NCBI RefSeq assembly: GCF_001685485.1
Contig: NZ_BDEL01000001.1
Coordinates: 1,051,501 to 1,115,500, forward strand
Reading direction: 5' to 3'
DNA from: Formosa haliotis
GTDB taxonomy: Bacteria > Bacteroidota > Bacteroidia > Flavobacteriales > Flavobacteriaceae
DNA length: 64,000 bases
The translations under genes and the position numbers were made by a program. Under the pieces are notes generated by a model. It worked only from the letters and a program-made list of their open reading frames with translations, was not told the DNA's origin and did not search any database. The stretch's first letter is position 1; each line of letters starts with the position of its first letter. Positions 7,529 through 17,632 of this stretch are shown piece after piece.

Positions 7529-8620
7529 ATGAAAGCGTTTATACACCAAAAAGATAATTGGCCAGAATTTTCATGGGAAAGTAATGAATTTATAAGTCTG
7601 TTAAGTGAAGCTAGAAATCTTCAAGGTAGACTTTTAGGAAAAATGGAAACGTTAGGTTTCGATTTAAGGAATGAGGCTTTGCTTGAAACGCTGACTTTAG
7701 ATGTTATAAAAACTTCAGAGATTGAAGGAGAAATTCTGAATCCAGACCAAGTACGTTCTTCAATTGCTCGTCGGTTAGGAATGGAAATCGTAGGATCAAT
7801 TGAATCCGATAGACATATTGATGCTGTAGTAGAAATGATGCTTGATGCCACTCAACATTGTTTTGAACCACTAACAAAAGATAGACTATTTGATTGGCAT
7901 GCGGCTTTATTTCCTACAGGTAGAAGTGGTATGTATAAAATCACCGTTGCAAACTGGAGGCAAGATACCACGGGGCCAATGCAAGTTGTATCTGGAGCTA
8001 TGGGAAAAGAGAAAATTCATTTTCAAGCACCAGACTCTGATGTATTGGATGAAGAAATGACACGATTCCTTGATTGGTTTAATACCTCAAAAACTGATTT
8101 AGTTTTAAAGGCAGCAATTGCACACCTATGGTTTGTGACGATCCATCCTTTTGATGATGGAAACGGAAGAATAACCAGAGCATTAACAGATATGCTTTTG
8201 GCACAATCTGATAAAAGTACCCAGCGATTTTATAGTATGTCTGCACAAATACGATTAGAAAGAAAGCAATATTACAAGATACTTGAAGAAACACAGAAAG
8301 GTGATTTGGATATAACACCATGGATTATCTGGTTTTTAAATTGTTTAATTAACGCTTTAAAAGCTACAGATTCTGTATTGACACGAGTCTTGGCAAAAGC
8401 AGAGTTTTGGCAAAAGCATTTAAAAACTCCAATTAATGAAAGACAAAGAAAACTATTAAATAGATTAATGGATGGATTTAATGGGAAACTAACATCCTCC
8501 AAATGGGCTAAAATAGCAAAGTGCTCTAAAGATTCTGCCGTTCGTGATATTAATGATTTAATAGAAAAAGGTATTTTACAAAAGAAGCTGCAGGAGGAAG
8601 AAGCACTAATTATGAATTGA
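7529..8620 (+). CDS. Fic-family AMP transferase with DUF4172 N-terminus
   Basis: 363 residues from ATG 7529; the frame can be extended to a TTG at 7511, but MKAFIHQKDNWPEF is the usual family start. An N-terminal DUF4172-like region holds the inhibitory motif TSEIEG (S/T-x-x-x-E-G/N) around residue 70, so this is a class II Fic protein whose own alpha-helix blocks the ATP site. The Fic core motif is HPFDDGNGRITR around residue 210, with catalytic His. A winged-helix-like C-terminus follows (SSKWAKIAKCSKDSAVRDINDL). It transfers AMP to an unknown target protein. It lies at the end of the mobilisation module and is probably island cargo. Confidence 0.9.
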   Translation: MKAFIHQKDNWPEFSWESNEFISLLSEARNLQGRLLGKMETLGFDLRNEALLETLTLDVIKTSEIEGEILNPDQVRSSIARRLGMEIVGSIESDRHIDAVVEMMLDATQHCFEPLTKDRLFDWHAALFPTGRSGMYKITVANWRQDTTGPMQVVSGAMGKEKIHFQAPDSDVLDEEMTRFLDWFNTSKTDLVLKAAIAHLWFVTIHPFDDGNGRITRALTDMLLAQSDKSTQRFYSMSAQIRLERKQYYKILEETQKGDLDITPWIIWFLNCLINALKATDSVLTRVLAKAEFWQKHLKTPINERQRKLLNRLMDGFNGKLTSSKWAKIAKCSKDSAVRDINDLIEKGILQKKLQEEEALIMN

Positions 8621-8688
8621 TAGGCATGCCTTCTGAGAACAATCCGAAATAGGCTACTTAATACTTACTTTGATTATAATTAAAATGA

Positions 8689-8826
8689 ATTACTAATTGT
8701 AATTTCGAAAGCGCCCAATGCTATTTCTATTTTACGTTAATCTGCCTGAACACTATAAAAATAGCACAGGATCCACGCGCAGTTAAGTTATGGGAGATTT
8801 GGGGTGATCCAAACTTAATAGAATGA
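8689..8826 (+). other. Possible C-terminal remnant of an unidentified gene
   Basis: There is no start codon, but the frame ending at the TGA 8824-8826 reads like the end of a real protein (KIAQDPRAVKLWEIWGDPN). It lies in the gap between fic and the convergent dsbD gene. It may be the tail of a gene cut off at the edge of the island. I cannot identify it. Confidence 0.25.
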
Positions 8827-8837
8827 TTTAGTAAAAA

Positions 8838-10811
8838 TTATTTAAAATTTTCAACCCCTTCCTCTAACCAAGCTTTATAGTCTGGTACATCTGGCAGATA
8901 GCCTACAGGCTCTACCAACTTGTCTTCGTTATGATCGATGATCACGTAAAATGGTTGGGAGTTCGACTTGTATTTTATGGTTTGTAATTCACTCCATTTT
9001 TGTCCGATATACTTTAACTGCTTGCCTGGTTTTAATTGCGACTCTGTAACTTCTTCGGGTTCTAATTCGCGCTTATCATCTACATACAACGAAATTAAAA
9101 CCACATCGTTTTTAAGGATATTTAAAACACCTGGATCTGGCCATACATTTTGTTCCATTTTTCGGCAGTTTACACAGGCCCAACCTGTAAAATCTAACAT
9201 CACCGGTTTTCCTACTTTTTTGGCATAGGCTAACCCCGTATCGTAATCGTTAAAGGCCATAATATCGTGTGGTGCTAATAAATGGGCGCCTTCTGGTAAA
9301 TCGCCATGAGCCGCTGCACTACCGCCTGACCCTAACTTGGAGAATCCAACACCATAAGGAGATTCGCTGTATTCTAATGGCGGCGGAAAAGCACTAATTA
9401 AATTTAAAGGTGCTCCCCAAAGGCCTGGAATCATATAAATAGTAAAACTTAATACGATCAAGCCTAAACTTAACCGCCCTACCGAAATATGTGTTAATGG
9501 CGAATCGTGTGGCAATTGAATTTTTCCGAATAAATAAAAAGCTAAGGCTCCAAAAATGGCAATCCAAATCGCGATAAAGACCTCGCGCTCTAATATGTGA
9601 AGTTGTAATACTAAATCGGCCTGACTTAAAAATTTAAACGCTAAAGCCAACTCTAAAAATCCTAAAACAACTTTTACGGTGTTTAACCAACCTCCAGATT
9701 TTGGTAATGAATTTAACCATCCTGGAAAAGCAGCAAATAAGGCAAATGGTAACGCTATGGCTAGCGAGAAACCAAACATTCCTATAATTGGAGCAGAACC
9801 TCCTTTTGATGCCGATTCTACTAATAAGGTTCCTACAATAGGTCCGGTACAAGAGAACGACACAATAGCCAATGCTAAGGCCATAAAGAAAATCCCAACA
9901 AGTCCGCCACGGTCTGCTTGAGAATCGACTTTATTTGCCCATGAGTTTGGCAAAACAATTTCGAAAGCTCCCAAGAATGAAAAGGCAAAAACTACCAGTA
10001 GAATAAAGAAAATAACATTAAACCATACGTTGGTTGCCAAAGCATTTAAGGCACTTGCGCCAAAAATTCCGGTGACTGCTGTCCCTAATAACACATAAAT
10101 TACAATAATGCTTATCCCGTAAATAATGGCATTCTTTATACCTGCGGCTTTAGTTTTACTTTGTTTGGTAAAAAAGCTCACCGTCATAGGAATCATAGGG
10201 AACACACAAGGTGTTAACAAGGCTGCAAAGCCCGATAAAAACGCAATAAAAAAGATAGACCAAAGTCCTTTGCTGGTGGCCGATTTCTCGGTTTTATCTA
10301 TACTTTTCTCTAATGTTTCCGCTGGAATAACCTCAGATTTTGTTTCGGTAGCTAAGGCTTTTTTATCGCCAAGCTGAAACTCTAAATCTATTTCGGTAGG
10401 TGGTAAACATCGGGTATCATCGCAGACCATAAACTCCACAATACCGTTGATTGTTGCCGTGGCTTGCGACAGGTTAATATTTTGAACAAATGTCGCTTCG
10501 CCTTCAAAAAATTTAATTTCCATTTCGAATACCGGATCTTGAACGGTATGTCCTTCCCCTTCTTTTGTATTGCCGTTTATCGTGAAATTCTCTTCAGAAT
10601 TATCGTAGATAAAAGTTGTAGGAATGGGTCCGCCATCGGGCACTGTTTGCGAATATAAATGCCAACCTGCGTCGATATGTGCTGTAGAAATTAGGTTGTA
10701 TTCGGTATCGGATATTTTTTCTACCGAAGTGCTCCATTTTACGGGATCTAGAATTTGGGCGTTTACAAAACCTAAAGTTAAAAATGCTAAAGCAATTATT
10801 AATTTTTTCAT
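8838..10811 (-). CDS. dsbD: Thiol:disulfide interchange protein DsbD
   Basis: 657 residues, the full-length architecture. A signal peptide (to about residue 18, ending VNAQ) and a periplasmic alpha domain with the redox pair CDDTRCLPP (about residues 130-138) lead into a membrane domain of about eight segments from residue 185, whose first helix carries [12 protein letters not shown] and a later one SCTGPIVG, the intramembrane cysteine pair. After that comes a C-terminal thioredoxin domain with ACVNC at 546-549. It passes electrons from cytosolic thioredoxin to envelope thiol proteins. It ends the long minus-strand run of TlpA-type genes and is the obvious electron source for them. A stand-alone copy of its alpha domain lies 12 bp upstream. 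Confidence 0.95.
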   Translation of the reverse strand: MKKLIIALAFLTLGFVNAQILDPVKWSTSVEKISDTEYNLISTAHIDAGWHLYSQTVPDGGPIPTTFIYDNSEENFTINGNTKEGEGHTVQDPVFEMEIKFFEGEATFVQNINLSQATATINGIVEFMVCDDTRCLPPTEIDLEFQLGDKKALATETKSEVIPAETLEKSIDKTEKSATSKGLWSIFFIAFLSGFAALLTPCVFPMIPMTVSFFTKQSKTKAAGIKNAIIYGISIIVIYVLLGTAVTGIFGASALNALATNVWFNVIFFILLVVFAFSFLGAFEIVLPNSWANKVDSQADRGGLVGIFFMALALAIVSFSCTGPIVGTLLVESASKGGSAPIIGMFGFSLAIALPFALFAAFPGWLNSLPKSGGWLNTVKVVLGFLELALAFKFLSQADLVLQLHILEREVFIAIWIAIFGALAFYLFGKIQLPHDSPLTHISVGRLSLGLIVLSFTIYMIPGLWGAPLNLISAFPPPLEYSESPYGVGFSKLGSGGSAAAHGDLPEGAHLLAPHDIMAFNDYDTGLAYAKKVGKPVMLDFTGWACVNCRKMEQNVWPDPGVLNILKNDVVLISLYVDDKRELEPEEVTESQLKPGKQLKYIGQKWSELQTIKYKSNSQPFYVIIDHNEDKLVEPVGYLPDVPDYKAWLEEGVENFK

Positions 10812-10822
10812 GGAATGATTTC

Positions 10823-11272
10823 TTAATTATTTATATTAAATACTAAATTAACCTCTGTAGGTGGTAAACACCGACTATCATCACAGACCATAAATTCAAC
10901 TGATGCGTTTAATATTAAAGGCTTAGGTTTTTTTAATTTAATGCGCTGCTTGAATTTTGCTTGCGTTTCAAAAAATTTAATTTTCATATTAAAAATTGGA
11001 TCATTAATAATATGCCCTGGATCTTCATTCGTATTTCCCTTTTTCAAATAATTTGGATTACTATTAAATAAAAACGTTGTAGCAATCGGTCCGTTTTCTG
11101 GTACATTTTGAGAATATAAATGCCAGCCAGAATCAATACTAGCGATAGCAATTAATTCAAATTCAGTATTTGATATTTTCACTACTTCTGTAGACCATTT
11201 TACTGGTTCAAAAATTTGTGCATTCCCGATCGTTGTGATTATTAATAGAAGTAATATTATTAGTTTTTTCAT
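10823..11272 (-). CDS. Stand-alone DsbD alpha-domain protein
   Basis: 149 residues with a signal peptide (ending GNAQ). It is closely similar to the first 150 residues of the adjacent DsbD: both have [10 protein letters not shown] or [17 protein letters not shown], and the redox motif, here CDDSRCLPP. It stops exactly where the membrane domain would begin. It is 12 bp from dsbD in the same direction, so probably co-transcribed. It looks like a duplication of the alpha domain that could act as a diffusible electron shuttle between DsbD and TlpA-type proteins. Role is inferred. Confidence 0.85.
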   Translation of the reverse strand: MKKLIILLLLIITTIGNAQIFEPVKWSTEVVKISNTEFELIAIASIDSGWHLYSQNVPENGPIATTFLFNSNPNYLKKGNTNEDPGHIINDPIFNMKIKFFETQAKFKQRIKLKKPKPLILNASVEFMVCDDSRCLPPTEVNLVFNINN

Positions 11273-11705
11273 GTTTTTTACGTTGATTTTTTGAGAAGGG
11301 TTGCTCGTAAAAACAACCCTTTTAAATCCTTCTAATTCGCACTATAATTACTTACTTGACTAATTCATTTAATTTAAAATAGGACAAATAAAGAGGGATT
11401 TCTTTTTTAAAAAAGGATTCTTCCTTTTCCTTTATAAAACCCGATTTAATTATTATTTATTTAAATCTATATACTTTTTGATGGAAGTATAAATCCATTT
11501 TATTTACATACTTCGAGCTTCTATAAGCTTAGTATATTGATATAATTAGGCTATAGACCTCTTTAAACAAAACCTAAAAAAGTACCTGCCAAACCATCAG
11601 TTGTTGAAAACAAACTTTAACTCCCCCAGTTAAGTCTGTTTATTTACAAGAAATTTGAGTAAACTCCTCGATTATACAATAGTTTTTGAAATATGTAACG
11701 TAATA
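11273..11705. other. Intergenic region inside the redox locus, one hairpin
   Basis: 433 bp without a supported gene. A hairpin GGGTTG/CAACCC (11298-11303 and 11314-11319) followed by TTTTAAA on the plus strand lies just upstream of the DsbD-alpha gene. On the minus strand it would sit in that gene's leader. The region probably separates the dsbD pair from the TlpA run as its own promoter region. Confidence 0.4.
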
Positions 11706-13081
11706 TTATATACTTAATTGATCAAATAATTCTATCAGTTCTTTTTCAGAAGGTCTAGGTGCATTGGCTTTTACAATGTTTCCTTCTGGATCTAACAGAA
11801 TAAATTGAGGAATGCCCATAATTTTATAATCGCTAATAAACTTAGTATTGAAATCGTTGTCAGTAATTAACTGGATGCCTCCTAACTTTTCATCGGCAAT
11901 CATTTTTTTCCATTTGGCTTTATCCTTCTGCTTATCTGTTGAAATACTAACAAACTGAATATTTTTGTCGTGATATTTCTCTTCTACCTCTTTTAAAAAG
12001 GAATCTCATATTTACAAGGTCCGCACCAAGTAGCCCAAACATCTATATATACATATTTACCTTTTAAATCGTTTAATGATGTGGTGCCTCCAGCATAATT
12101 CTCATAATTCTCAAATTTTGGAGAAGGTTGTCCGGCATCTAACACTTTTAAAGACTCGAACAATTCATTGATTCGAGCAATGTGACTTTGATTTGTTGAT
12201 GCTTTTAAGAATTCTTTTAAATCTTTGTCTTTATCCTTAGACATTGGGAGCCTCATGGATATGCTTTTATACAACTCTCCATTTTTAATGATTTCACTTT
12301 TAATTTCAAAAAGCGCTTTAGCTTGAGCTTCAGGGTAAGGCAATGAATCTTTTTGATAAAACTCGTAGGCTCTTTTTTGAATGCTACCCCCAACAATACC
12401 TTGGTAATCTGAAGAATACAAATAATCTTCTCCATTATCCAAAGCCAATTCATTCAATTCTTTATTAAAATTGTCTGAAGCCTTAAATTCTCTGTTTTTA
12501 CTTAAATACCCATACATTTTTTCATAACTTGCTTTCTTTGATAAGCGACCATAATTTATTGCACGTAGTTCCTTTGCTTTAATTTCTTCTGGAATTTCTT
12601 TTAAGGCCTTTAATTTACTTTCCAAATCATTCTGAAAGTCTGATATTTTAGCAACAAAAGCTGCCTCTTCAACATTAAAACTAGCCTCTCTATTCATCAT
12701 AAAATCATATTCCTTATTTGCCTTATAAGCGTAATAATTATTTAATGCTGTATCATCGCCAGAAAACTGTAATGTTTCATAAAACTTTTTAGCATCTGCA
12801 CTAAAATGGATTGTAGCGCCTTTTTCTAAATACGGTGCAATCCTACCTTGTTCAAAACGAATACCATACAAACCATTTTCAGGAATATAAAGTGTATCTG
12901 TAAATTTTCCGGTATCCATGACGTTAATGGTTTTTGTAAAACCATTTAAAGAAGAAATTTTTAATTCACCGCCATTTGTGTTGCTTATGGACCCCGAAAG
13001 GATAACATAATTTGCAGGTGCTTCTTGTTTGCATGCCCAAAGCACTACAAGTGCTAAAACTATTAATGTGTGTTTTTTCAT
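11706..13081 (-). pseudogene. TlpA-family thiol-disulfide oxidoreductase, apparent frameshift
   Basis: Lipoprotein-like start (VLWACKQE), a DUF4369-type beta-rich N-terminus (YVILSGSISNTNGGELKI), a helical middle, then the thioredoxin domain with WATWCGPCKYEIPF. The frame stops immediately after that motif. One extra base in the A run at 11995-11999 (T run on the coding strand) continues it as LKEVEEKYHDKNIQFVSIS to the stop at 11706, with the cis-proline motif GIPQFI. The full protein would be about 458 residues. The active site and all the rest of the fold are present, so this is likely an intact gene with a sequencing indel. It is the most downstream TlpA paralogue of the locus. Confidence 0.75.
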
Positions 13082-13093
13082 TTTTAAATTATT

Positions 13094-13609
13094 TTAATTT
13101 AGAACTAAATCGATGGTCTTTATTTCTGGTGGAAAACATTTACGCAAATCGCAGGTTTGATAGTATATTCCACTACTTATAACATCTCCCTTTTTAAAAT
13201 TATTCACAGAACAATATTGAACAAAAACAATAGTACCTTCATATATATAAATCCCTTCTTCATAAGGCGTACTATTGGGGCTCTCCCAATCTTTAATTTT
13301 AGTCACCCCGTTTGGAAGCGATAACCTCAAATCGGATGCTATATATGGTTGTGTTTCCGGCACATACGCATAAATATGCCAACCGTCCAAAAGCGTTGCC
13401 TTCATTATTACGGCCAATTGAGATTTATTATCGGACCAAACTAAATCTGCCTGTAATGCTAACGGATCCATATGGTTTGGTATAGCTTCACTAAATTGAA
13501 CAGATGCTTGTTCAACTTTCTTTATTAAATCTGGCAAAATTGCAGTTTTTTGCGCCCAACCATTTCCAATGATTAAAAAGAACGTAACGATAATTAACCT
13601 ATAGTTCAT
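13094..13609 (-). CDS. Exported DsbD-alpha-like redox protein
   Basis: 171 residues from ATG 13609 (MNYRLIIVTFFLI, signal peptide ending GWAQ). The frame extends to 13663, but that start would overlap the previous gene and has no signal sequence. The fold is that of the DsbD N-terminal domain: GWHIYAYVPE, then TCDLRKCFPPE, a C-x4-C pair like CDDxRCLPP of DsbD. It has no membrane or thioredoxin part. It lies 12 bp upstream of the last TlpA gene. With 10823-11272 it makes two separate alpha-domain proteins in the locus, presumably electron carriers. Confidence 0.75.
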   Translation of the reverse strand: MNYRLIIVTFFLIIGNGWAQKTAILPDLIKKVEQASVQFSEAIPNHMDPLALQADLVWSDNKSQLAVIMKATLLDGWHIYAYVPETQPYIASDLRLSLPNGVTKIKDWESPNSTPYEEGIYIYEGTIVFVQYCSVNNFKKGDVISSGIYYQTCDLRKCFPPEIKTIDLVLN

Positions 13610-13628
13610 AGTATTGAATTGTTTTCGA

Positions 13629-15194
13629 TTAATTAGATTTATTTGAAACAATATCCGCTTCATTTCTTGGTCTTACTTTCGGGTTTGCGTTTGCATCGTT
13701 TACCATCCAAACAAACCCACCAGATTCTGTAAAAAACATATTATTTTTATACGTATTAAACCATTTTCTCCATGCTTTAGGCGTGGTAAAATCTTCAAGG
13801 GTATATCGCATTAAGATTCTGTGTGCCTTTTCTGTTTCAACACCTTTTTCTAACATACTTATAGCTTTATCAAGTACGTTGATATCGGTATTTGCAATAC
13901 CTAAACTTTTAATATCCTCATCAACTTTTAAGTCGTAAAATCCATTGGGTTCTGAAAAAAAGTAATCTCTGTTTTCGGTAAGATATTTTCTAATTGCTAG
14001 GGTATCTAATCCTGTTATTTCAGCCCAAGAATTTCTGCCAATATTCTTTTTTAAATAATCCTCTCTTGTACCAATAACTTGTGGTTTACTGTTTAGCAGC
14101 ATTTTTTCATGCTTATTCAATTCTTCTCCGGCAGCTTGTTTTTCTTCTGCTGCTTTTTTAGCCTTCATGGTACTTTCATTAAAACCTTTATAAGCTTCAA
14201 CATAAGCTAAATAAGATGGCTCGGTGGTATAATAAAGCATCTCATCTATATATTGTTTTGTAGCAATACGTTCATTGTATTTTCTAACAATCATTTTATC
14301 ATCAGCATGTTTATTGGTATACACAATAGCGTTGGCAAACACTTTTTTTGCCTCTTCTGTCATATAATCTGGTGATCCAGCAAATCCCCATAAAAAGAAA
14401 TTTCCATGTCTACCTAATGCGACTGCTGTTTTTTGTTTGGTACAAACACCACTAGAAATGATTTCGGCATTTGATGAATCCTCAAACCCCCAACCTCGGG
14501 CCACCATACCCACTCTAAATCCATTTCCATCTAGATAGCCTTCACTATCTACTTCCCACATTGGGATTTCTTTTGGCACATCAAAACCATCAAAAGCTTT
14601 TAAAACGCCATCTGGTGTTTCTCTGTTTTTTAAAGTGATTTCCGTTTTGAAAGGTCCTTTAAAAATTTCGTGTTCTGTTTTAATATGGTGGGCATGCCTA
14701 TCTAAACACAAGCAATACCAATCGAGTTTAGAACCCAAACTACTTCCAATTACTGAAGAAGTGTGGCCTATAAAAATAGATGCGCTACTAAAATCATCAC
14801 TAACATACTTAGCAGGTTCCATACTTAAATATTCTCCAGTAACAGAATCCGTATGAATAACACGCTCTTTGAGGGGCGAAGGAGCTTCGTCGAAAATTGT
14901 GACATTGTAATTTAACGACATGGCCTCTTTGTAATCTCTGGCATCTACTGTTTTTACGTTTGTAAAATAAGTTTCTAAAAGCTTTTTAAATGCAGGCATT
15001 CTTTTGCCATATTCCGCTTTAAAACGCTCGGGTGTCATGCCTCCTGTAACGGCCGTTGATTCTAAATTTTCAGGCATTGGTTTTTCTGAACTATACCCAA
15101 CATAAAGCACACTAATATTTTGCTTTTCTTGACCATAGCTGATAACAGTTATAAATACTGCAACAACTAAACTGTAAAATTTATTATTTTTCAT
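13629..15194 (-). CDS. Exported protein of unknown function in the TlpA locus
   Basis: 521 residues with a signal peptide (VVAVFITVISYGQ). The N-terminal half starts NISVLYVGYSSEKP and contains IFIGHTSSVIGSSLG and LCLDRHAHH, vaguely like class-I amidotransferase/ThuA folds found in Bacteroidota exported proteins. The C-terminal half is helical and charged. I see no CxxC pair, so it is not itself a thioredoxin. It is embedded between TlpA genes with gaps of about 20 bp, so it is very probably part of the same operon. It may be the enzyme or substrate-binding part of the system. I do not recognise a named family with confidence. Confidence 0.6.
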   Translation of the reverse strand: MKNNKFYSLVVAVFITVISYGQEKQNISVLYVGYSSEKPMPENLESTAVTGGMTPERFKAEYGKRMPAFKKLLETYFTNVKTVDARDYKEAMSLNYNVTIFDEAPSPLKERVIHTDSVTGEYLSMEPAKYVSDDFSSASIFIGHTSSVIGSSLGSKLDWYCLCLDRHAHHIKTEHEIFKGPFKTEITLKNRETPDGVLKAFDGFDVPKEIPMWEVDSEGYLDGNGFRVGMVARGWGFEDSSNAEIISSGVCTKQKTAVALGRHGNFFLWGFAGSPDYMTEEAKKVFANAIVYTNKHADDKMIVRKYNERIATKQYIDEMLYYTTEPSYLAYVEAYKGFNESTMKAKKAAEEKQAAGEELNKHEKMLLNSKPQVIGTREDYLKKNIGRNSWAEITGLDTLAIRKYLTENRDYFFSEPNGFYDLKVDEDIKSLGIANTDINVLDKAISMLEKGVETEKAHRILMRYTLEDFTTPKAWRKWFNTYKNNMFFTESGGFVWMVNDANANPKVRPRNEADIVSNKSN

Positions 15195-15217
15195 TTTGTT
15201 TTGTTTTTAGTAAAATA

Positions 15218-16405
15218 TTAATGTCCAAAGAGTTCTTTTAACTTGGCGTCTAATTCTTCCTTCTTTGGGTTTCGAAGAATAATATTTTCATTGTCATCCA
15301 TTAAAAACGTAGTTGGTAAAAAGGGTACACCATATTGTCTTGCAACAATACCCCATTGATGGTCTTCACCTGTGTCATTTAAATGCATCCAAGGTGTTTG
15401 ATCTTCTTCAATAGCTTTTCGCCACTTATCTTCAGCATCTGCTGTTCCAATACCAACAATCTCGAATCCTTCTTTTCCATATTTTTTGTATAATTCTTTT
15501 AAATGTGGAAAGGATGCTCTACAAGGCACACACCAAGAGGCCCAAAAATCGACTAACTTATATTTTGCTTCAATGCCTTTCAAAGAAACTTCTTTACCGT
15601 TAACATCGTTTAAAGTAAAATCTGGTGCAGTGCTACCAACACCTAAATTTTTAAAAATATCATTATAGGTTTTTTCATAAAACTTAAACATGGCTGTATG
15701 TTTGGCATCCCCTTTAAAAATGGGATATATGGCCTTCATTTCTTCTTCAGACATGCGACTTTCGCTAAACTGAAATCCCAAAACCCAAGGACCCACTGGA
15801 GATTCTGGATGATCTTTTACATACTGAATCATAAAAGATCTTTGTTCATTTCGTTGCTGACTTGCCAAATCATCAAATTGAGCTCTCCATTCTTTAAATG
15901 CCTCTATTTTAGTTTCATCTTCAGACTTATAAGCAGCTTCCATCTTAGGTCTTATAGCTTGCAAAGGCGCAAACTTCTCCTGGTTCATGACACTGTCTAT
16001 TTTCGCTTGTTGCAAGTCATAAACCTTCTGTAACGATGAACCTGTAACTTTTGCTTTAAGTCGACCACGATCTGAGTCTGCCGTATCAAATTCTAAAGTA
16101 ATGGCACTGTTTTCTAAAAAGAATTCACTATTAAATTCATCACCTATTTTAATAAAAACACGGTCAGGATGCTCAACAATTCCTTTAAATGTAAAAGCAC
16201 CATTTGTCATTTGTGTGCTGTCTATAATCTTAGGTTCTGCGCCTCTGTCTGTAAAATTGAATTCTATTAATTTTACAGTTGCTGGATCTAACCCTTTAAC
16301 GGTTCCCGTAATGGTATATCCTTCAAAAGGCACTTCTTTTTTGCAGCTAGTAAATGCGAAAACAATCGCAACTAGAATCGTTATAATATTAAATTTTATT
16401 TTCAT
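15218..16405 (-). CDS. TlpA-family lipoprotein thioredoxin with DUF4369 domain
   Basis: 395 residues. Signal peptide II with lipobox AFTSC (residues 17-21). An N-terminal DUF4369 beta domain (GYTITGTVKGLDPATVKLIEF) is followed by a helical middle rich in K/E, then an AhpC/TSA-type thioredoxin domain with WASWCVPCRASFP at about 292-295 and cis-proline FLPTTF. CVPC instead of CGPC is shared with the next gene upstream. It faces the periplasm or the surface as a lipoprotein and needs reduction by a DsbD-type source. It is strongly similar to 16430-17622 (for example DFWASWCVPCRASFP and NPxKEEL near the end), a recent tandem duplicate. Confidence 0.9.
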   Translation of the reverse strand: MKIKFNIITILVAIVFAFTSCKKEVPFEGYTITGTVKGLDPATVKLIEFNFTDRGAEPKIIDSTQMTNGAFTFKGIVEHPDRVFIKIGDEFNSEFFLENSAITLEFDTADSDRGRLKAKVTGSSLQKVYDLQQAKIDSVMNQEKFAPLQAIRPKMEAAYKSEDETKIEAFKEWRAQFDDLASQQRNEQRSFMIQYVKDHPESPVGPWVLGFQFSESRMSEEEMKAIYPIFKGDAKHTAMFKFYEKTYNDIFKNLGVGSTAPDFTLNDVNGKEVSLKGIEAKYKLVDFWASWCVPCRASFPHLKELYKKYGKEGFEIVGIGTADAEDKWRKAIEEDQTPWMHLNDTGEDHQWGIVARQYGVPFLPTTFLMDDNENIILRNPKKEELDAKLKELFGH

Positions 16406-16429
16406 CGTGAATTAATTTTATTTGATTTA

Positions 16430-17622
16430 TTAATATCCAAAAAGTTCTTTTAATTTATTTTCAAGCTCTTCCTTGGTTGGATTTCGTGCTATAATGGTTC
16501 TATTATTATCCAGCAAATAGGTTGTGGGTAAAAATGGGACACCATATGCTATTGCTACTGTTCCTTGAGCAGCATTTTCTTCCGTAACATCAAATACATG
16601 CTTCCAAACAGTTTGGTCCTTTTCAATGGCTATTCTCCAAGCTTCATCTTTGTCTCCAGTAGCTACGGCTATAATTTCAAATCCATCTTTCTTATATTTA
16701 TCATATGTCTTTTTTAAACTCGGGAAAGAAGCTCTACAAGGTACACACCAACTCGCCCAAAAATCTACCAGAATATATTTGGCTTTTACTTCAGACAGGG
16801 TTAAATTTTCACCTTCAACTGTTTTTAATGTAAAGTCTTCAACAGTTGCTCCTATTGCAAATTTTTCAACATAATCTTCATACGTTTTTTTTATAAATCG
16901 AAATCGACCTGCCTTTTTTGCATCGCCTTCAAATAAAGTATAAACTTCCTTCATTTCATCTCTCGTCATTGTAATCTCACTAAAAGACATTCCTAATAAA
17001 GGTATCATTACTGGAGAGCTCGGGTTTTCCCTAATAAATTGTATTTTATAATTTTTCAGCTCTTCTTGTAATTCATTTTCTAATGGTTCTAACGCGTTCA
17101 TTTTTGCTTTTACTTGCTCCATTAAAACAGAATCTTTCGACTTTTTAACTGCTATTACTTCTTCTCTGTAATTTTTAAAAGCTTCATATTTATCTTGATT
17201 ACTGATACTATCTATTTTAGCACGTTGCAACTCATAAAGTTCTTGAGCTTTTGAACCTGAAACTGTAGGTTTAATGTACCCACTTCCCTTTTCAGCATTT
17301 GCAATATTTGCCTCTATGGTTATATCGCTATTTTCTAAAAGAAGTAGGTATTTAATCTTGGAGAAAAACTTACCTGAATCATATCAACATTATCCACTTT
17401 TCCTTTAAAGCTGAATTTGCCATTTTTAATTTCTGTGCTATCTAAAACAATAATGGAGTCGGTGAATAATACTCTTGGCTTAATAAGTTTTACCCATCCA
17501 GAATCTAGACCATTAACGGTTCCTGAAATGATATAACCGTCGGGCTTGTCTACTGATTTACAACTTGTAAAAATGAAACCTGTTACGATTAGTAATGCTA
17601 GAAATAGCTTTAAAAATTTCAT
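16430..17622 (-). pseudogene. TlpA-family lipoprotein thioredoxin with DUF4369 domain, apparent frameshift
   Basis: N-terminal part 17335-17622: signal peptide with lipobox IFTSC, then DUF4369 (GYIISGTVNGLDSGWVKLI). Its frame ends at NTYFF. One extra T (A run 17337-17340 on the plus strand) continues it as LENSDITIEANIA, matching EFFLENSAITLEF in the neighbouring paralogue, then through GSKAQELYELQRAK to the stop at 16430. The thioredoxin motif is WASWCVPC. The reconstructed length is about 397 residues. Neither half alone is sensible: the first lacks the redox domain and the second lacks a signal peptide. Probably one intact gene. Confidence 0.8.
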
Positions 17623-17632
17623 TATTTTGATA

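Noticed and set aside
11995..17340. Programmed frameshifting as an explanation of the split TlpA genes
   Set aside because: The same -1 loss recurs in unrelated genes (aldolase, GH97, FecR) at different runs, and no paralogue in the array uses a shift.
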